Source: Bacteroidales bacterium UBA4333
GTDB taxonomy: Bacteria; Bacteroidota; Bacteroidia; Bacteroidales; Paludibacteraceae
Length of the DNA: 64,000 nucleotides
Direction of reading: 5' to 3'
NCBI GenBank assembly: GCA_002394335.1
Contig: DGTP01000013.1
Location: 1 to 64,000, forward strand
Within the stretch, counting starts at the first letter, position 1. Every line of letters starts with the position of its first letter. Under the pieces are notes generated by a model. That model was not told where the DNA came from and did not search any database. It worked only from the letters and a program-made list of their open reading frames with translations. Below, one piece after another: positions 12,700-22,379 of the stretch. The translations under genes and the position numbers were made by a program.

Positions 12700-15660
12700 A
12701 TGCAAGAGAACAACTACACATCCTTAATGGAGAAACGCGTCAAACGAATACTCCTTGTGTGCAACAACTACGACAGTTTTGCACTCGAGGAGGACGGCCG
12801 TATTGACGTGCAGATAGCGCAGGAGTATGCGGAACTAAACCTCTCCAATCCTCCGTCTATCACGCGTGCAGAGACGACGCCCGAGGCGTTAACGATCATC
12901 GACGAACGCAAGGCGTCCCAAAAACTGCCGTTCGACCTCATTCTGGTCGTCTATAGCGCCGGAGGAAGCGAAGTGTGGGATTTTGCGGCGGAGGCGAAAG
13001 AACGATACCCGGAATGTCCGATAGTCGTTCTTTCCTCCTTCAGCAAAGAGGTCTATCGCCGCGTGGAGCAACAAGACAAGTCGAACGTGGACTACCTCTT
13101 CAACTGGAACAACTCCACCGACCTCATCATCGCGATCATCAAGCTCATCGAGGACCGCATGAATGCGCCGCACGACATCTTGGACGAAGGCGTGCGGGCG
13201 ATTATGCTGGTAGAAGACTCCGTGCGGTATTACTCGACGTATCTGCCGCTGTTGTACAAACTGGTTCTGCAGCAGAACTCTATCGCCATCCGCGATGCAC
13301 TGAACGAGAAACAACAGTTGCTCCGTAAGCGTGCACGACCGAAAGTGCTGATGGCTACCTGTTATGACGAGGCGGTGGAACTCTACAACCGCTATGGCAA
13401 GAACATGATCGGAGTCATCTCCGATGTGGGATTTGTGGTACACAAGGGCGAACCCTCGTCGGCGGAGAAACTGGATGCCGGTGTGGAGTTGTGCCAACTC
13501 ATCCGGGAGGACAATCCCACGATGCCTTTCCTCATGCAGTCCTCGCAGGAGTCGATGAAGACTGTTGCCCGCAGACTGAATGTGGGCTTTGTGGTGAAGA
13601 AATCCAAAACCCTCACCCAGGAGGTGAGCGAGTATATCGAGCGCGAGTTCGGTTTCGGAGACTTCATCGCCCGCGACCCGCGTACAGGCAAGGAGATTGC
13701 CCGCGCATCCGATCTGGAGGGATTTGAACGTATTATCTCTACTATCTCGCCGGCTGCGTTCCGCCGCCTGAGTGATAACAACTATTTGAGTAAATGGCTT
13801 TTTGCGCGCGGCTTGTTTGCTATCGGTCGTGAGGTGCACAAACTCACCATTCAGGACGAAACGGACATTGAGAACATCCGCCAGACAAATATCCGTTTGA
13901 TTCACGACTACCGGATTAACCAGGCGCTCGGTGTGGTAGCCAAATATGCGCCGGATACCTATAACGACACCATCTGGTTCGCGCGTTGCGGTAGCGGAGC
14001 CATGGGAGGCAAGGGAAGGGGACTCGCCTTCCTCAATCACATGCTCCAGAAGCATGAGCTCTATGACCGCTGGCCGGATATCCGTGTGTTAGTGCCGCGA
14101 ACAATGGTTATTACCACCGATTATTTCGACCGGTTCATCCATGATAACGGACTTCAGTATGTCATCAATGCAGACCTCACCGACGAGGAACTGCTCTCGG
14201 AGTTCGTGGCGGCAGGACTGCCTACGGATCTGATCACCGCCTTGCGCCATTTCATCCGTGTTACCCACAGACCCTTGGCTATCCGTTCGTCCTCCAAACT
14301 GGAAGACTCTTATTACCAGCCTTTTGCCGGTGTCTATAGCACCTACATGATACCTCACACCGAAAACGAGGACCAGCAGCTGCGTATGTTGGGCAAAGCT
14401 ATCAAGTCGGTGTATGCGAGTGTTTATTATGCGGCTTCGAGGGGGTATATTATCTCCACGGGCAATGTGCCAAGCGAGGAGAAAATGGCGATTGTGTTGC
14501 AGGAGGTGTGCGGCGAACAGGAGGGGAACTACTATTTCCCGGTCATCTCCGGCGTGGCGCGAAGTATTAATTTCTACCCGGTAGGTAAGGAGAAACCCGA
14601 AGACGGCATTGTGAAGATCGCTTACGGTTTGGGCAAAGCGGTGGTGGACGGCGAGCAGGTATTGCGTTTCTCGCCCAAGTACCCCAAGAACGTCATGCAG
14701 ACCTCTACGGTGGATCTGGCAATGCGTGAGACGCAACAATCCATGTTGGCGCTCTCCCTCAGCCCTGAGAAATTCAAGACCTCTATTGACGATGCGGTTA
14801 ACTTGGAGCGCATTCCGATACACGAGTGTGACCGGTTCGAAAGTCTCAAACTGATTGCCTCCACGTATGACCGCGAGAACATGCGCATCGTGGATTCTTG
14901 CTATCCGGACGGACCGAGGATCGTGACTTTTGCGCCGCAACTGAAATTCAAAACTTTCCCCTTAGCGGATATTATTCAGCAGTTACTGGATATTGCGCGC
15001 GAGGAAATAAAAACACCCGTGGAGATTGAGTTTGCCGTCAATTTAGAGCACGAACCGCAAATCTTCCATGTGTTACAGATTCGTCCGATTTCTGCGGACA
15101 GTCTGACCGCCAAAGTGGACTGGGGCAATATAGATGAAACAGGTGCTTTCCTATGTAGCGGAAACGCACTGGGAATAGGAAAAATAGAGGATGTAAGCGA
15201 TATTATCTATCTGCGTAAAGAGGCGTTTGATGTGCTCCGCACGCAAGAAATGGCGGCTACGCTCCGTGAATGGAACAACAAGATGCGTCAGGAGGGCAGA
15301 CAATATCTGCTCATCGGTTACGGCCGGTGGGGTTCGCAGATTCCGACATTGGGCGTGCCGGTGCAATGGGGCGATATCAGCGAGGCGAAGGCGATAGCCG
15401 AATGTTCATTAGAGAACTTCCGGATCGAGCCGAGCCAGGGCAGCCATTTCTTCCAGAACATGACCTCGTTCAATGTGGGATATATCAATGTGGATCCCTG
15501 GGCGCGCGGGGAGGACTTATACGAAATCGGTTCCCTCGACGCCTTGGAGGCTGTCGAAGAAACCGATCTGGTGCGCCATATAAGGCTCGATCATCCCTTA
15601 GAGATGTATATCGACGGCTTTGGCAACAAGGCGCTGGTTAAATTCCCAGCGAAGCCTTGA
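12700..15660 (+). CDS. Two receiver-like domains fused to a PPDK-type ATP-grasp domain
   Basis: A 986-residue cytoplasmic protein. Residues 15-155 form a receiver-like domain (RILLVCNNYDSFALEEDGRI, then LILVVYSAGGSEVW). Residues 165-320 form a second (AIMLVEDSVRYYSTYLPLLY, then GVISDVGF). Residues 425-835 are the ATP-grasp domain of PEP synthase/pyruvate phosphate dikinase (GSGAMGGKGRGLAFLN, RSSSKLEDSYYQPFAGVYS, ending in LQIRPISADS). About 150 further residues include PSQGSHFFQNMTSF. The phosphohistidine swivel and the PEP/pyruvate barrel of true PEP synthase are absent. The architecture is known in Bacteroidota, but its reaction is not. Its end overlaps pgm tail-to-tail by 23 nt. Confidence 0.85.
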   Translation: MQENNYTSLMEKRVKRILLVCNNYDSFALEEDGRIDVQIAQEYAELNLSNPPSITRAETTPEALTIIDERKASQKLPFDLILVVYSAGGSEVWDFAAEAKERYPECPIVVLSSFSKEVYRRVEQQDKSNVDYLFNWNNSTDLIIAIIKLIEDRMNAPHDILDEGVRAIMLVEDSVRYYSTYLPLLYKLVLQQNSIAIRDALNEKQQLLRKRARPKVLMATCYDEAVELYNRYGKNMIGVISDVGFVVHKGEPSSAEKLDAGVELCQLIREDNPTMPFLMQSSQESMKTVARRLNVGFVVKKSKTLTQEVSEYIEREFGFGDFIARDPRTGKEIARASDLEGFERIISTISPAAFRRLSDNNYLSKWLFARGLFAIGREVHKLTIQDETDIENIRQTNIRLIHDYRINQALGVVAKYAPDTYNDTIWFARCGSGAMGGKGRGLAFLNHMLQKHELYDRWPDIRVLVPRTMVITTDYFDRFIHDNGLQYVINADLTDEELLSEFVAAGLPTDLITALRHFIRVTHRPLAIRSSSKLEDSYYQPFAGVYSTYMIPHTENEDQQLRMLGKAIKSVYASVYYAASRGYIISTGNVPSEEKMAIVLQEVCGEQEGNYYFPVISGVARSINFYPVGKEKPEDGIVKIAYGLGKAVVDGEQVLRFSPKYPKNVMQTSTVDLAMRETQQSMLALSLSPEKFKTSIDDAVNLERIPIHECDRFESLKLIASTYDRENMRIVDSCYPDGPRIVTFAPQLKFKTFPLADIIQQLLDIAREEIKTPVEIEFAVNLEHEPQIFHVLQIRPISADSLTAKVDWGNIDETGAFLCSGNALGIGKIEDVSDIIYLRKEAFDVLRTQEMAATLREWNNKMRQEGRQYLLIGYGRWGSQIPTLGVPVQWGDISEAKAIAECSLENFRIEPSQGSHFFQNMTSFNVGYINVDPWARGEDLYEIGSLDALEAVEETDLVRHIRLDHPLEMYIDGFGNKALVKFPAKP

Positions 15661-17416
15661 TGTCTGCCACGCGTGCCTCTGCTGCGGCGGTTGCAGCTTT
15701 GTAACCGGCTGCGTCAGGAGTAGGCATGGTAGCCGGGATCTCGAAATAGAACTTGATCTTCGGCTCTGTTCCCGAAGGACGAACCGACACTTTCAAGCCA
15801 CCATCCGTGAAATACTGCAGTACATTCGATTTGGCACCCAATGCCATTTCGATAGGTGTGACTTTCCATTCGCCGTCAACGAGTTCGTATTGCTTGGAGA
15901 GCTGGAAGTCCTTGATCTTCACCACCTTCTCGCCTGCAATCTCTTTGGGTGCGTTCTCACGGTAGTTGACCATCATCTGCTGGATCTCCTCTGCACCCGT
16001 CTTGCCCGGACGTACGACATTAACGGTCGTCTCGCGCTGGAAGCCGAACTCATTATAGATATTGATCAGATACTCGTAGAGGGTCATGCCCTGGTTCTTG
16101 GCTGCGGCTGCGATCTCGCAGATGAGGCAGATAGCCGAAGGCGAACATTTGTCGCGTACGCCGTCGAAGCCAAGCCAGCCGAACGACTCCTCGCCGCCAC
16201 CGATATACTTGTGGGTGCCTTCCCACATACGGATACGGTTGGCAATCCACTTGAAGCCCGTGTACTCGTCGGTGAGGGTGACGCCCTCTTTGTCTGCCAT
16301 GCGGCGGATGACTTCGGTGGTGACGATGGTCTTCACCAGATACATATCCGGGCGCATTTTGCCCAGACGTTTGAGGGCTTTGATATTATAGTAAGCGAAC
16401 ATCATGCAGGTCTGGTTGCCGTTGATGATAATCCACTCGCCTTTCTCGTCGCGGCAGACGATAGCTATACGGTCGGCGTCGGGGTCAGAAGCGATCACGA
16501 GGTCGGCGTTCAGTTTGGTACCGAGGTTCATGCCCATCGTCATCGCCTCTGCGTTCTCCGGGTTAGGCGACACTACGGTAGGGAAGTTCCCGTCGATCAC
16601 CATCTGCTCCGGCACCACGTGGATGTTCTCGAATCCCCATGAGCGCAGACACATCGGGACAATCTGTCGTCCTGCGCCGTGGAGCGGGGTATAGACGATA
16701 TTGAGGTCTTTGTGGCGAAGAATAACGTCCTGGTCCACCATGCAGGTCTTCACTGCCTCCATGTAGGAGTAGTCCATTTCGCCGCCGATGATCTCAATGA
16801 GGTCTTTGTCAGCCTCCCATTTCACGTCCTCCATCTTCACTTTGTTCACCTCGTCGATTATTCCTTTGTCGTGTGGCTGGAGCACCTGCGAACCGTCTTC
16901 CCAGTAAGCCTTGTAACCGTTATACTCTTTGGGGTTGTGGCTGGCGGTGACGTTCACGCCGCCCTGGCATTTAAGGTGGCGGATAGCGAAGGAAACTTCC
17001 GGTGTCGGGCGCAGTGACTCGAACAGATACACTTTAATTCCGTTGGCGGAGAAAATGTTAGCCACGGTCTCGGCGAACAGACGGCCGTTGTTACGGCAGT
17101 CGTGACCTACTACTACGGCTACCTGTCCGTTCTGTACGTTCTTGAAACCGTTTTCTTTCTGCACTTTGTTCAGATAGTTGGCATAGCCCTGTGTAGCCTG
17201 GGCTACGATATACTTGTTCATCCGGTTGGTGCCGGCACCCATAATGCCGCGCAGACCGCCCGTTCCAAACTCCAGTGTGCGATAAAAAGCATCGATGAGT
17301 TCAGTCTTGTCCTCGGCTTCCATCATCGCTTTCACTTGTGCGCGGGTCTCCGCGTCAAAAGGCTCCTTGGTCCATACCTCGGCAACCTTCATTACTTGTT
17401 TCAGTTCGTCTGTCAT
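15638..17416 (-). CDS. pgm: Phosphoglucomutase/phosphomannomutase family enzyme
   Basis: A 592-residue alpha-D-phosphohexomutase that moves phosphate between C1 and C6 of hexoses, feeding glycogen, nucleotide-sugar and cell-wall synthesis. The phospho-Ser loop is NVTASHNPKEYNGYK (Ser near residue 159), the metal loop is SDPDADRIAI, the sugar loop is IGGGEESFGW, and the C-terminal phosphate site is VRPSGTEPKIKFY. The length fits the PGM2-like class. It lies 31 nt after tyrS on the same strand, so it is probably cotranscribed. It converges with the ATP-grasp gene, with overlapping ends. Confidence 0.94.
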   Translation of the reverse strand: MTDELKQVMKVAEVWTKEPFDAETRAQVKAMMEAEDKTELIDAFYRTLEFGTGGLRGIMGAGTNRMNKYIVAQATQGYANYLNKVQKENGFKNVQNGQVAVVVGHDCRNNGRLFAETVANIFSANGIKVYLFESLRPTPEVSFAIRHLKCQGGVNVTASHNPKEYNGYKAYWEDGSQVLQPHDKGIIDEVNKVKMEDVKWEADKDLIEIIGGEMDYSYMEAVKTCMVDQDVILRHKDLNIVYTPLHGAGRQIVPMCLRSWGFENIHVVPEQMVIDGNFPTVVSPNPENAEAMTMGMNLGTKLNADLVIASDPDADRIAIVCRDEKGEWIIINGNQTCMMFAYYNIKALKRLGKMRPDMYLVKTIVTTEVIRRMADKEGVTLTDEYTGFKWIANRIRMWEGTHKYIGGGEESFGWLGFDGVRDKCSPSAICLICEIAAAAKNQGMTLYEYLINIYNEFGFQRETTVNVVRPGKTGAEEIQQMMVNYRENAPKEIAGEKVVKIKDFQLSKQYELVDGEWKVTPIEMALGAKSNVLQYFTDGGLKVSVRPSGTEPKIKFYFEIPATMPTPDAAGYKAATAAAEARVADIKASLGI

Positions 17417-17447
17417 AGTATAGAAATTAGAAATTAAAAATTACGAA

Positions 17448-18743
17448 TTATTTGGCTTTCACCAGATAGTAGGCTTTCTTGCCTTTCTGGAAGAGCAGGT
17501 ATTTGCCGTTCAGAAGGGCATCGGCCGTGATCGGTGTCTGCGGGTCGGTCAGTTTCTCTTTGTTCATTGAGAAGCCGTTAGCTTGAATCATCTTGCGTGC
17601 CTCGCCTTTGGAGGGGAAGATGGATGTCTTCTCTGCCAGCAGTTCCAGCGGGGCGATGCCTGCCGCCAGTTCGTCGCGGCTGATCTCAAACTGCTCTACG
17701 CCCTCGAAGACCTGAAGGAAGGTATCTTCGTCCAGTGCGCGCAGTGCCTCGGCGGTAGCGTTGCCGAAGAGGATGTTCGAAGCCTCCACGGCGGCGTTGT
17801 AGTCCGCCTCGGAGTGTACCATGCAGGTCACTTCTTTGGCAAGGCGTTTTTGCAGTACGCGCATGTGCGGTGCCTCTTCGTGTTCGGCTATCAGGGCTTC
17901 TATCTCCTCGCGGCTCAGGGCGGTGAAGATCTTGATATATTTCTTGGCGTCCTCGTCCGACACGTTCAGCCAGAACTGGTAGAACTTATAGGGGCTGGTG
18001 TAGCGTCTGTCGAGCCAGATGTTTCCGCTCTCGGTCTTGCCGAACTTGCCGCCGTCGGCTTTGGTAATCAGCGGACAGGTCAGTGCGAAGGCGTCGCCGC
18101 CGCCCATCTTTTTGATCAGCTCCGTGCCGGTGGTGATATTTCCCCATTGGTCCGAACCGCCCATCTGGAGCTTGCAGTTCTTATGTTTGTTGAGATATAC
18201 GTAGTCGTAGCCTTGCAGGAGCTGGTAGGTGAACTCGGTGAACGACATTCCCTGGCTGAATTCCCCGTTGAAGCGTTTCTTGACGGAGTCTTTTGCCATC
18301 ATGTAGTTGACGGTGATCAGTTTGCCCACGTTGCGCGCAAAATCGAGGAAGGTGTAGTCCTTCATCCAGTCGTAGTTGTTGACCAGTTCGGCAGCGTTTT
18401 CGGCATCGCTGTGAAAATCGAGGAAGTGCTCCAGCTGTGCCTGGATGCACTGTACATTGTGGCGGAGGGTCTCTTCGGTCAGCAGGTTACGCTCAGCCGA
18501 TTTGCCGCTCGGGTCGCCGATCATGCCTGTTGCGCCGCCGAGGAGGGCGATGGGCTTGTGGCCGCATGCCTGCAGGTGGCGGAGCATCATCACGCCGCAA
18601 AGGTGTCCTATGTGCAGGCTGTCGGCGGTAGGGTCGATGCCTACATAGCCCGCTGTCACTTCTTTTAACAATTGTTCTTCTGTGCCGGGCATAATGTCTT
18701 GCAACATGCCTCTCCAGCGCAATTCTTCAACAAAATTCTTCAT
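17448..18743 (-). CDS. tyrS: Tyrosyl-tRNA synthetase
   Basis: A 431-residue class I aminoacyl-tRNA synthetase. The HIGH signature is at residues 44-47 (DSLHIGHLCGVMMLRH). The KMSKS-like loop is KFGKTESGNIWLD, the tyrosine-binding region is YQLLQGYDYVYLN, and an S4-like RNA-binding domain covers the last 70 residues (FPSKGEARKMIQANGFSMNK). The length matches the bacterial TyrS type. It starts 20 nt after the secreted-protein gene at 18764 and is followed by pgm. No separate promoter was seen, so it may be transcribed from 20703. Confidence 0.97.
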   Translation of the reverse strand: MKNFVEELRWRGMLQDIMPGTEEQLLKEVTAGYVGIDPTADSLHIGHLCGVMMLRHLQACGHKPIALLGGATGMIGDPSGKSAERNLLTEETLRHNVQCIQAQLEHFLDFHSDAENAAELVNNYDWMKDYTFLDFARNVGKLITVNYMMAKDSVKKRFNGEFSQGMSFTEFTYQLLQGYDYVYLNKHKNCKLQMGGSDQWGNITTGTELIKKMGGGDAFALTCPLITKADGGKFGKTESGNIWLDRRYTSPYKFYQFWLNVSDEDAKKYIKIFTALSREEIEALIAEHEEAPHMRVLQKRLAKEVTCMVHSEADYNAAVEASNILFGNATAEALRALDEDTFLQVFEGVEQFEISRDELAAGIAPLELLAEKTSIFPSKGEARKMIQANGFSMNKEKLTDPQTPITADALLNGKYLLFQKGKKAYYLVKAK

Positions 18744-18763
18744 CTATGCTTTTTATTATGATT

Positions 18764-20692
18764 TTATTCAATTTCCATTCCTTGGAGGTTATATACTTTT
18801 CCGCCGCGGAGGATTACCACCTGTCCGTTGCGGAGTACCTTGGTACATGACCCTTGGTCACTTTGTCCTTTGTCACTTGGTACTTGTTCAATGCCTTCTG
18901 TCCTGGGCGAGTAGGAGAAGGCGATGGTAGAGCCGTAGTGGCTGGTGGTGTTGCCGCTGAGTACGGGGCGGTTGCCGTCGTAGCCGAGCCGGATCTCGCC
19001 GTCCACTATATACCACACGGCGTGTGCCCAGCCATCGTTGTCGATGAGCAGTAGATAGCAGGGGATTAGGGTACTGCCGTATTTACCCATCGAGGCGCTG
19101 AAGGTGCCTTCCGCCTCGGTGGCATTGACAGGATAGTTGCCTGCTGCCGGGTAGGACACCGGGGTGAACATACCTAAATGCAGGTACGCCCTCAAGCCGT
19201 TGGCGTCCGCTTCCTTCTGGGTCAGCAGAATATCCAGCACGCCGTCTTTGGCTACCGTGTTGTCCTTCCAGACAATCGAGTCGAACACTGCCGTAATGGC
19301 GGCTTTCTCCTTCAACTCGTCACTGAAGGGGACCTCTTTGGGGTCAACCGTCGGCTGCGGATAGAAGGTTATATGGGGTGTCTGTGAGAACCGGAAACGG
19401 TACTCGCTGCCGATGGTGTCGGTCATGACCATTGCGTATGTCCAGCTCTCTCCGCCACCCTTGGTCAGTGTCAGTTCGCCGGTGACCCACGCGTACGCCG
19501 AACCGATGAACATGTTCGCTTCGAAGTCGTATTGGTTCTGTGCCAGCTGCAAGCCGTCCAGCAGTCCGTTCTCCAGACTGTAGGTGCCCTCCACCAAAGC
19601 CATCGGTTCGCTCAGTGTGGCGTCGGCTACTACGGTGGGGTAGTCGTCCCCCTGGCTGAACTGGAAGGTGTAGTAGTAAGTGCCGGCGGTGCTGTCCGAG
19701 AGGTCGCTGCGGTAGGTGATGACCACGGTGTCGATCCCCAGCTCCACCTGCTCTGCCACAGGCGGAATATCGTACGGGTCGTAGAGCATGTTATAGCTCT
19801 TGGCGGTGATCTTCACTGCCGTGCCGTTGTGCGAAACGGCATTGCCGGTGATCAGGATCGAGTCTTTCTTCTCGTTGTAGCTCACGGTGAGCGAACCGCT
19901 CTCCAGATAGTAGGGGGTGTACTGTCCCCAGTCCTCTTTGTTGCCGCGGATGGCTACATAGCACGGGTCGTCTCCCTTGTTGCCGCCGAGGTAGCCTTTC
20001 GAAGCAGTCAGAGAGCCTTGGGCGCCTGTGGCGTTGATCGGATAGATGCCTGCAGGCATCGCCAGGGTGTCGCTCAGGAGTTTCAGCTCGATCCAGTCGT
20101 AGCTCTCGTCCGCCATCTTGTTGAGCGTCACCTCTATATATCCTTCTCGTTCGCGGAAATGAACAACGTCCGCCACGAAATCAATCGTTGTGGCTTGTGC
20201 CGGCTCGAAGCGGAACGGATCTTCACCGGGTGTGGGGTCGGTGTTCCCCGACTCGGAGTAGGCGAAATCGAACGGCGACAGAATATAGGTGTATGTCGTG
20301 CCGTTCCGGTCGGCTTGTATCGAACCGCTCAGGGTGCAGGTGTGCTCGTCTTTTTGGGTGACAGTAAGGAGGATGGCGGCGTCTTCCTGTGGGCTGTACC
20401 ACATATCTACCGCACTGCCGTTGGCTTTGGTCTTGTGCACATAACTGCTCACATACCCCACGGTGCCGTCCTCTGCGGAAAACGAACCGATCACCGACTT
20501 GGTCTGCGGCCAGACATCGAAGGCTACTTCGTATTCGCCGGTGGAGGTGGTGGCGATGACGGTTACGAAAAAATTGTATTTGTCAACCGTCATGTCTTCG
20601 ACGGTGACTTTGGAAGGCGTAAGCTGAATAGCGGCGAAGCCGTTCAGAGCCATGCCAAGAATAATAGATAGAAATAATAGTGTACGTTTCAT
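18764..20692 (-). CDS. Secreted beta-repeat protein with C-terminal motif
   Basis: A 642-residue protein with a signal peptide (MKRTLLFLSIILGMALNGFA). The frame is open from 20725, but that start lies upstream of the -7 element at 20703, so ATG 20692 is used. About four beta-rich units follow, each with a phrase such as PAGIYPINATGAQGSLTAS or PAAGNYPVNATEAEGTFSAS and a Gly/Asn-ending strand such as ILITGNAVSHNGT. A linker encoding QVPSDKGQSDQG precedes the last 25 residues (TKVLRNGQVVILRGGKVYNL), the motif shared with neighbouring proteins. Probably cell-surface; the function was not recognised. Confidence 0.75.
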   Translation of the reverse strand: MKRTLLFLSIILGMALNGFAAIQLTPSKVTVEDMTVDKYNFFVTVIATTSTGEYEVAFDVWPQTKSVIGSFSAEDGTVGYVSSYVHKTKANGSAVDMWYSPQEDAAILLTVTQKDEHTCTLSGSIQADRNGTTYTYILSPFDFAYSESGNTDPTPGEDPFRFEPAQATTIDFVADVVHFREREGYIEVTLNKMADESYDWIELKLLSDTLAMPAGIYPINATGAQGSLTASKGYLGGNKGDDPCYVAIRGNKEDWGQYTPYYLESGSLTVSYNEKKDSILITGNAVSHNGTAVKITAKSYNMLYDPYDIPPVAEQVELGIDTVVITYRSDLSDSTAGTYYYTFQFSQGDDYPTVVADATLSEPMALVEGTYSLENGLLDGLQLAQNQYDFEANMFIGSAYAWVTGELTLTKGGGESWTYAMVMTDTIGSEYRFRFSQTPHITFYPQPTVDPKEVPFSDELKEKAAITAVFDSIVWKDNTVAKDGVLDILLTQKEADANGLRAYLHLGMFTPVSYPAAGNYPVNATEAEGTFSASMGKYGSTLIPCYLLLIDNDGWAHAVWYIVDGEIRLGYDGNRPVLSGNTTSHYGSTIAFSYSPRTEGIEQVPSDKGQSDQGSCTKVLRNGQVVILRGGKVYNLQGMEIE

Positions 20693-20702
20693 AATTCGCC
20701 TG

Positions 20703-20734
20703 CAAATATACAAAATCTTTTGCATATATGCAAA
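20703..20734 (-). promoter_or_regulatory. Promoter of the gene at 18764-20692
   Basis: On the minus strand, TTTG (20734-20731), a 20-nt gap and TATATTTG (20710-20703). It fixes the start codon at 20692. Confidence 0.85.
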
Positions 20735-20764
20735 TAAAAAAAGATTTTTCTACCCGAAACACAG

Positions 20765-20790
20765 AAAAACCGCCCCGAAGAGCGGTTTTT
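20765..20790 (-). terminator. Terminator of the gene at 20830
   Basis: AAAAACCGC and GCGGTTTTT form a 9-bp stem with an 8-nt loop. It lies between the stop at 20830 and the next promoter. Confidence 0.78.
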
Positions 20791-20829
20791 GGTTGTGGTT
20801 TGCGTAAATATCTGGACTGCCTGTTTCCC

Positions 20830-22344
20830 TTATCTGGTTATTTCTACGCCTTGTGCGGTGTAGCGTTTGCCGTTTTTCTCGATCACAAGGACGCCGTTGC
20901 GCAGAACCTTGGTTGCGTCTGTCCGCCCCTCCGATACTTGGTCTGTCCCGGTGGAGGTACCGTATTGGAAATCGAAGGACTTGAGATTGTACGTAAATCC
21001 GTTCTCGCACAGCAGACTGCCGGAGAGGGTGTAGGTGTTACCGCTCTTGGCATTGATGGTGACGGTGGAACCCGTTGAGGCCTCATTCGAGATACTACTG
21101 CCGCACTCCACTTTCGTCCAGCCGCCGAGTGTGTTGCCGTACGTATGAACGCCCGCGAGAGAAGTGCTCGCCAGGTCGATATACACGGTGTAGTTCACTC
21201 CTTCGGCGGTGGCGGGAACTGTCAGCGAGAAACCGCTTGCTTCGCCGCCTTCGGTAGTAGCCTCCACTACCACTTTCGTCGGAGTCAGATCAACGGTCGT
21301 GTTCTCCTCGTCATAACCGAAAGGAATACCCTCGCCGTCGTTGTCGCTGAAATGGTAGTAATGTACGGCCTCGATGCGTTTCTTGCCATATACGGCCTGG
21401 TAGTTCAGATCCACGTCAGTGCAGGTGAGTGTGCCGCCGTAGAAACTGTACTGTTTGTTGCCTTTGTCCTTGATCTGGATGGTGCTCACCGAGTCGTTGG
21501 CGAGGTTACGTTGCTTGTTGATTTTCAAATCCTTTACATAGCAGTTCTGCGACCAGAGCAGATTGCTTGCCCCCGAGCCCTGGGTGGAGTAGGAACCGGC
21601 AATATTCGCTGCCGACGGATAGATAGCCAGCTGTACCTCGTAGTTGCGTACATCGTTGTTCTCGCGGCAGGTGCCGGAGCAACTCAGCGTCAGGAAATAA
21701 CGGATTGCGTCATATTCGCTGTCGTCGCGGATGACGCTAATACCGTTTACCGTCATGTCGTAGTTATAAACGGCGGTCACGTACTCGCCGGTGTAGCCGA
21801 AGACGAATGGTGTCTGACTAATGCCTTGCTCTAAAATATGTTCTGCGTCGTAACTGTAGTTATAGACGTAGATATTGGTTTGGTTCAAGCGTTGGGAGAA
21901 ATACAGCGTGCACTCGCCGATACTGTAGCTGCCGTCCGCCTCTTTGTTGATCACGAAACGGGACACATAGTTCTCGTCTTTGTAGAGCACACGGCTGGTA
22001 CTGCCGGAGGTGAACTCGGTATTGACCATGTTGATGGTCTGGTCGTTGATATTCGCCGAGTTACTGGTACGGCTGGCACCCTCGGTCGTATAGACACCTT
22101 CCAGCGTACGGTCGTCCGAGTTGAGGACAATCTTGACGGTGGAGGTGTAGAATGTCTCCGGCTTACTGGTGTACTCCGCTGTGTTCTTGCATTTCTGGCT
22201 GAACGTAATAGTGAATTGGTTCTTGGTGGTGCTTGCCAGCGTATCTACCGTCAGATCGGTAATACCGCAAAGGTAGTTGTACTTGGTAGCATTGGCTGCC
22301 AAAGTCAGTGTGCATAGCGCAAAAAGGGTGAATAATTTTTTCAT
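20830..22344 (-). CDS. Secreted beta-repeat protein with C-terminal motif
   Basis: A 504-residue protein with a signal peptide (MKKLFTLFALCTLTLAANA). The body has three related beta-sandwich-like units, near residues 20-150, 165-340 and 345-465, with phrases such as LEGVYTTEGA, IAGSYSTQGSGA and LAGVHTYGNTLGG. It ends with the shared motif (TKVLRNGVLVIEKNGKRYTA, then QGVEITR). Its first unit resembles the N-terminus of the protein encoded at 22696, so the three adjacent genes look like diverged paralogues. No promoter was found just upstream. The function is unknown, probably an extracellular surface role. Confidence 0.75.
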   Translation of the reverse strand: MKKLFTLFALCTLTLAANATKYNYLCGITDLTVDTLASTTKNQFTITFSQKCKNTAEYTSKPETFYTSTVKIVLNSDDRTLEGVYTTEGASRTSNSANINDQTINMVNTEFTSGSTSRVLYKDENYVSRFVINKEADGSYSIGECTLYFSQRLNQTNIYVYNYSYDAEHILEQGISQTPFVFGYTGEYVTAVYNYDMTVNGISVIRDDSEYDAIRYFLTLSCSGTCRENNDVRNYEVQLAIYPSAANIAGSYSTQGSGASNLLWSQNCYVKDLKINKQRNLANDSVSTIQIKDKGNKQYSFYGGTLTCTDVDLNYQAVYGKKRIEAVHYYHFSDNDGEGIPFGYDEENTTVDLTPTKVVVEATTEGGEASGFSLTVPATAEGVNYTVYIDLASTSLAGVHTYGNTLGGWTKVECGSSISNEASTGSTVTINAKSGNTYTLSGSLLCENGFTYNLKSFDFQYGTSTGTDQVSEGRTDATKVLRNGVLVIEKNGKRYTAQGVEITR

Positions 22345-22379
22345 TGCATTATAAATTTTTAATTGGTTTGTTCAATCAT

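Noticed and set aside
15620..16642. 340-codon frame opposite pgm
   Set aside because: pgm has all catalytic motifs on the minus strand; this frame shows no family signal.
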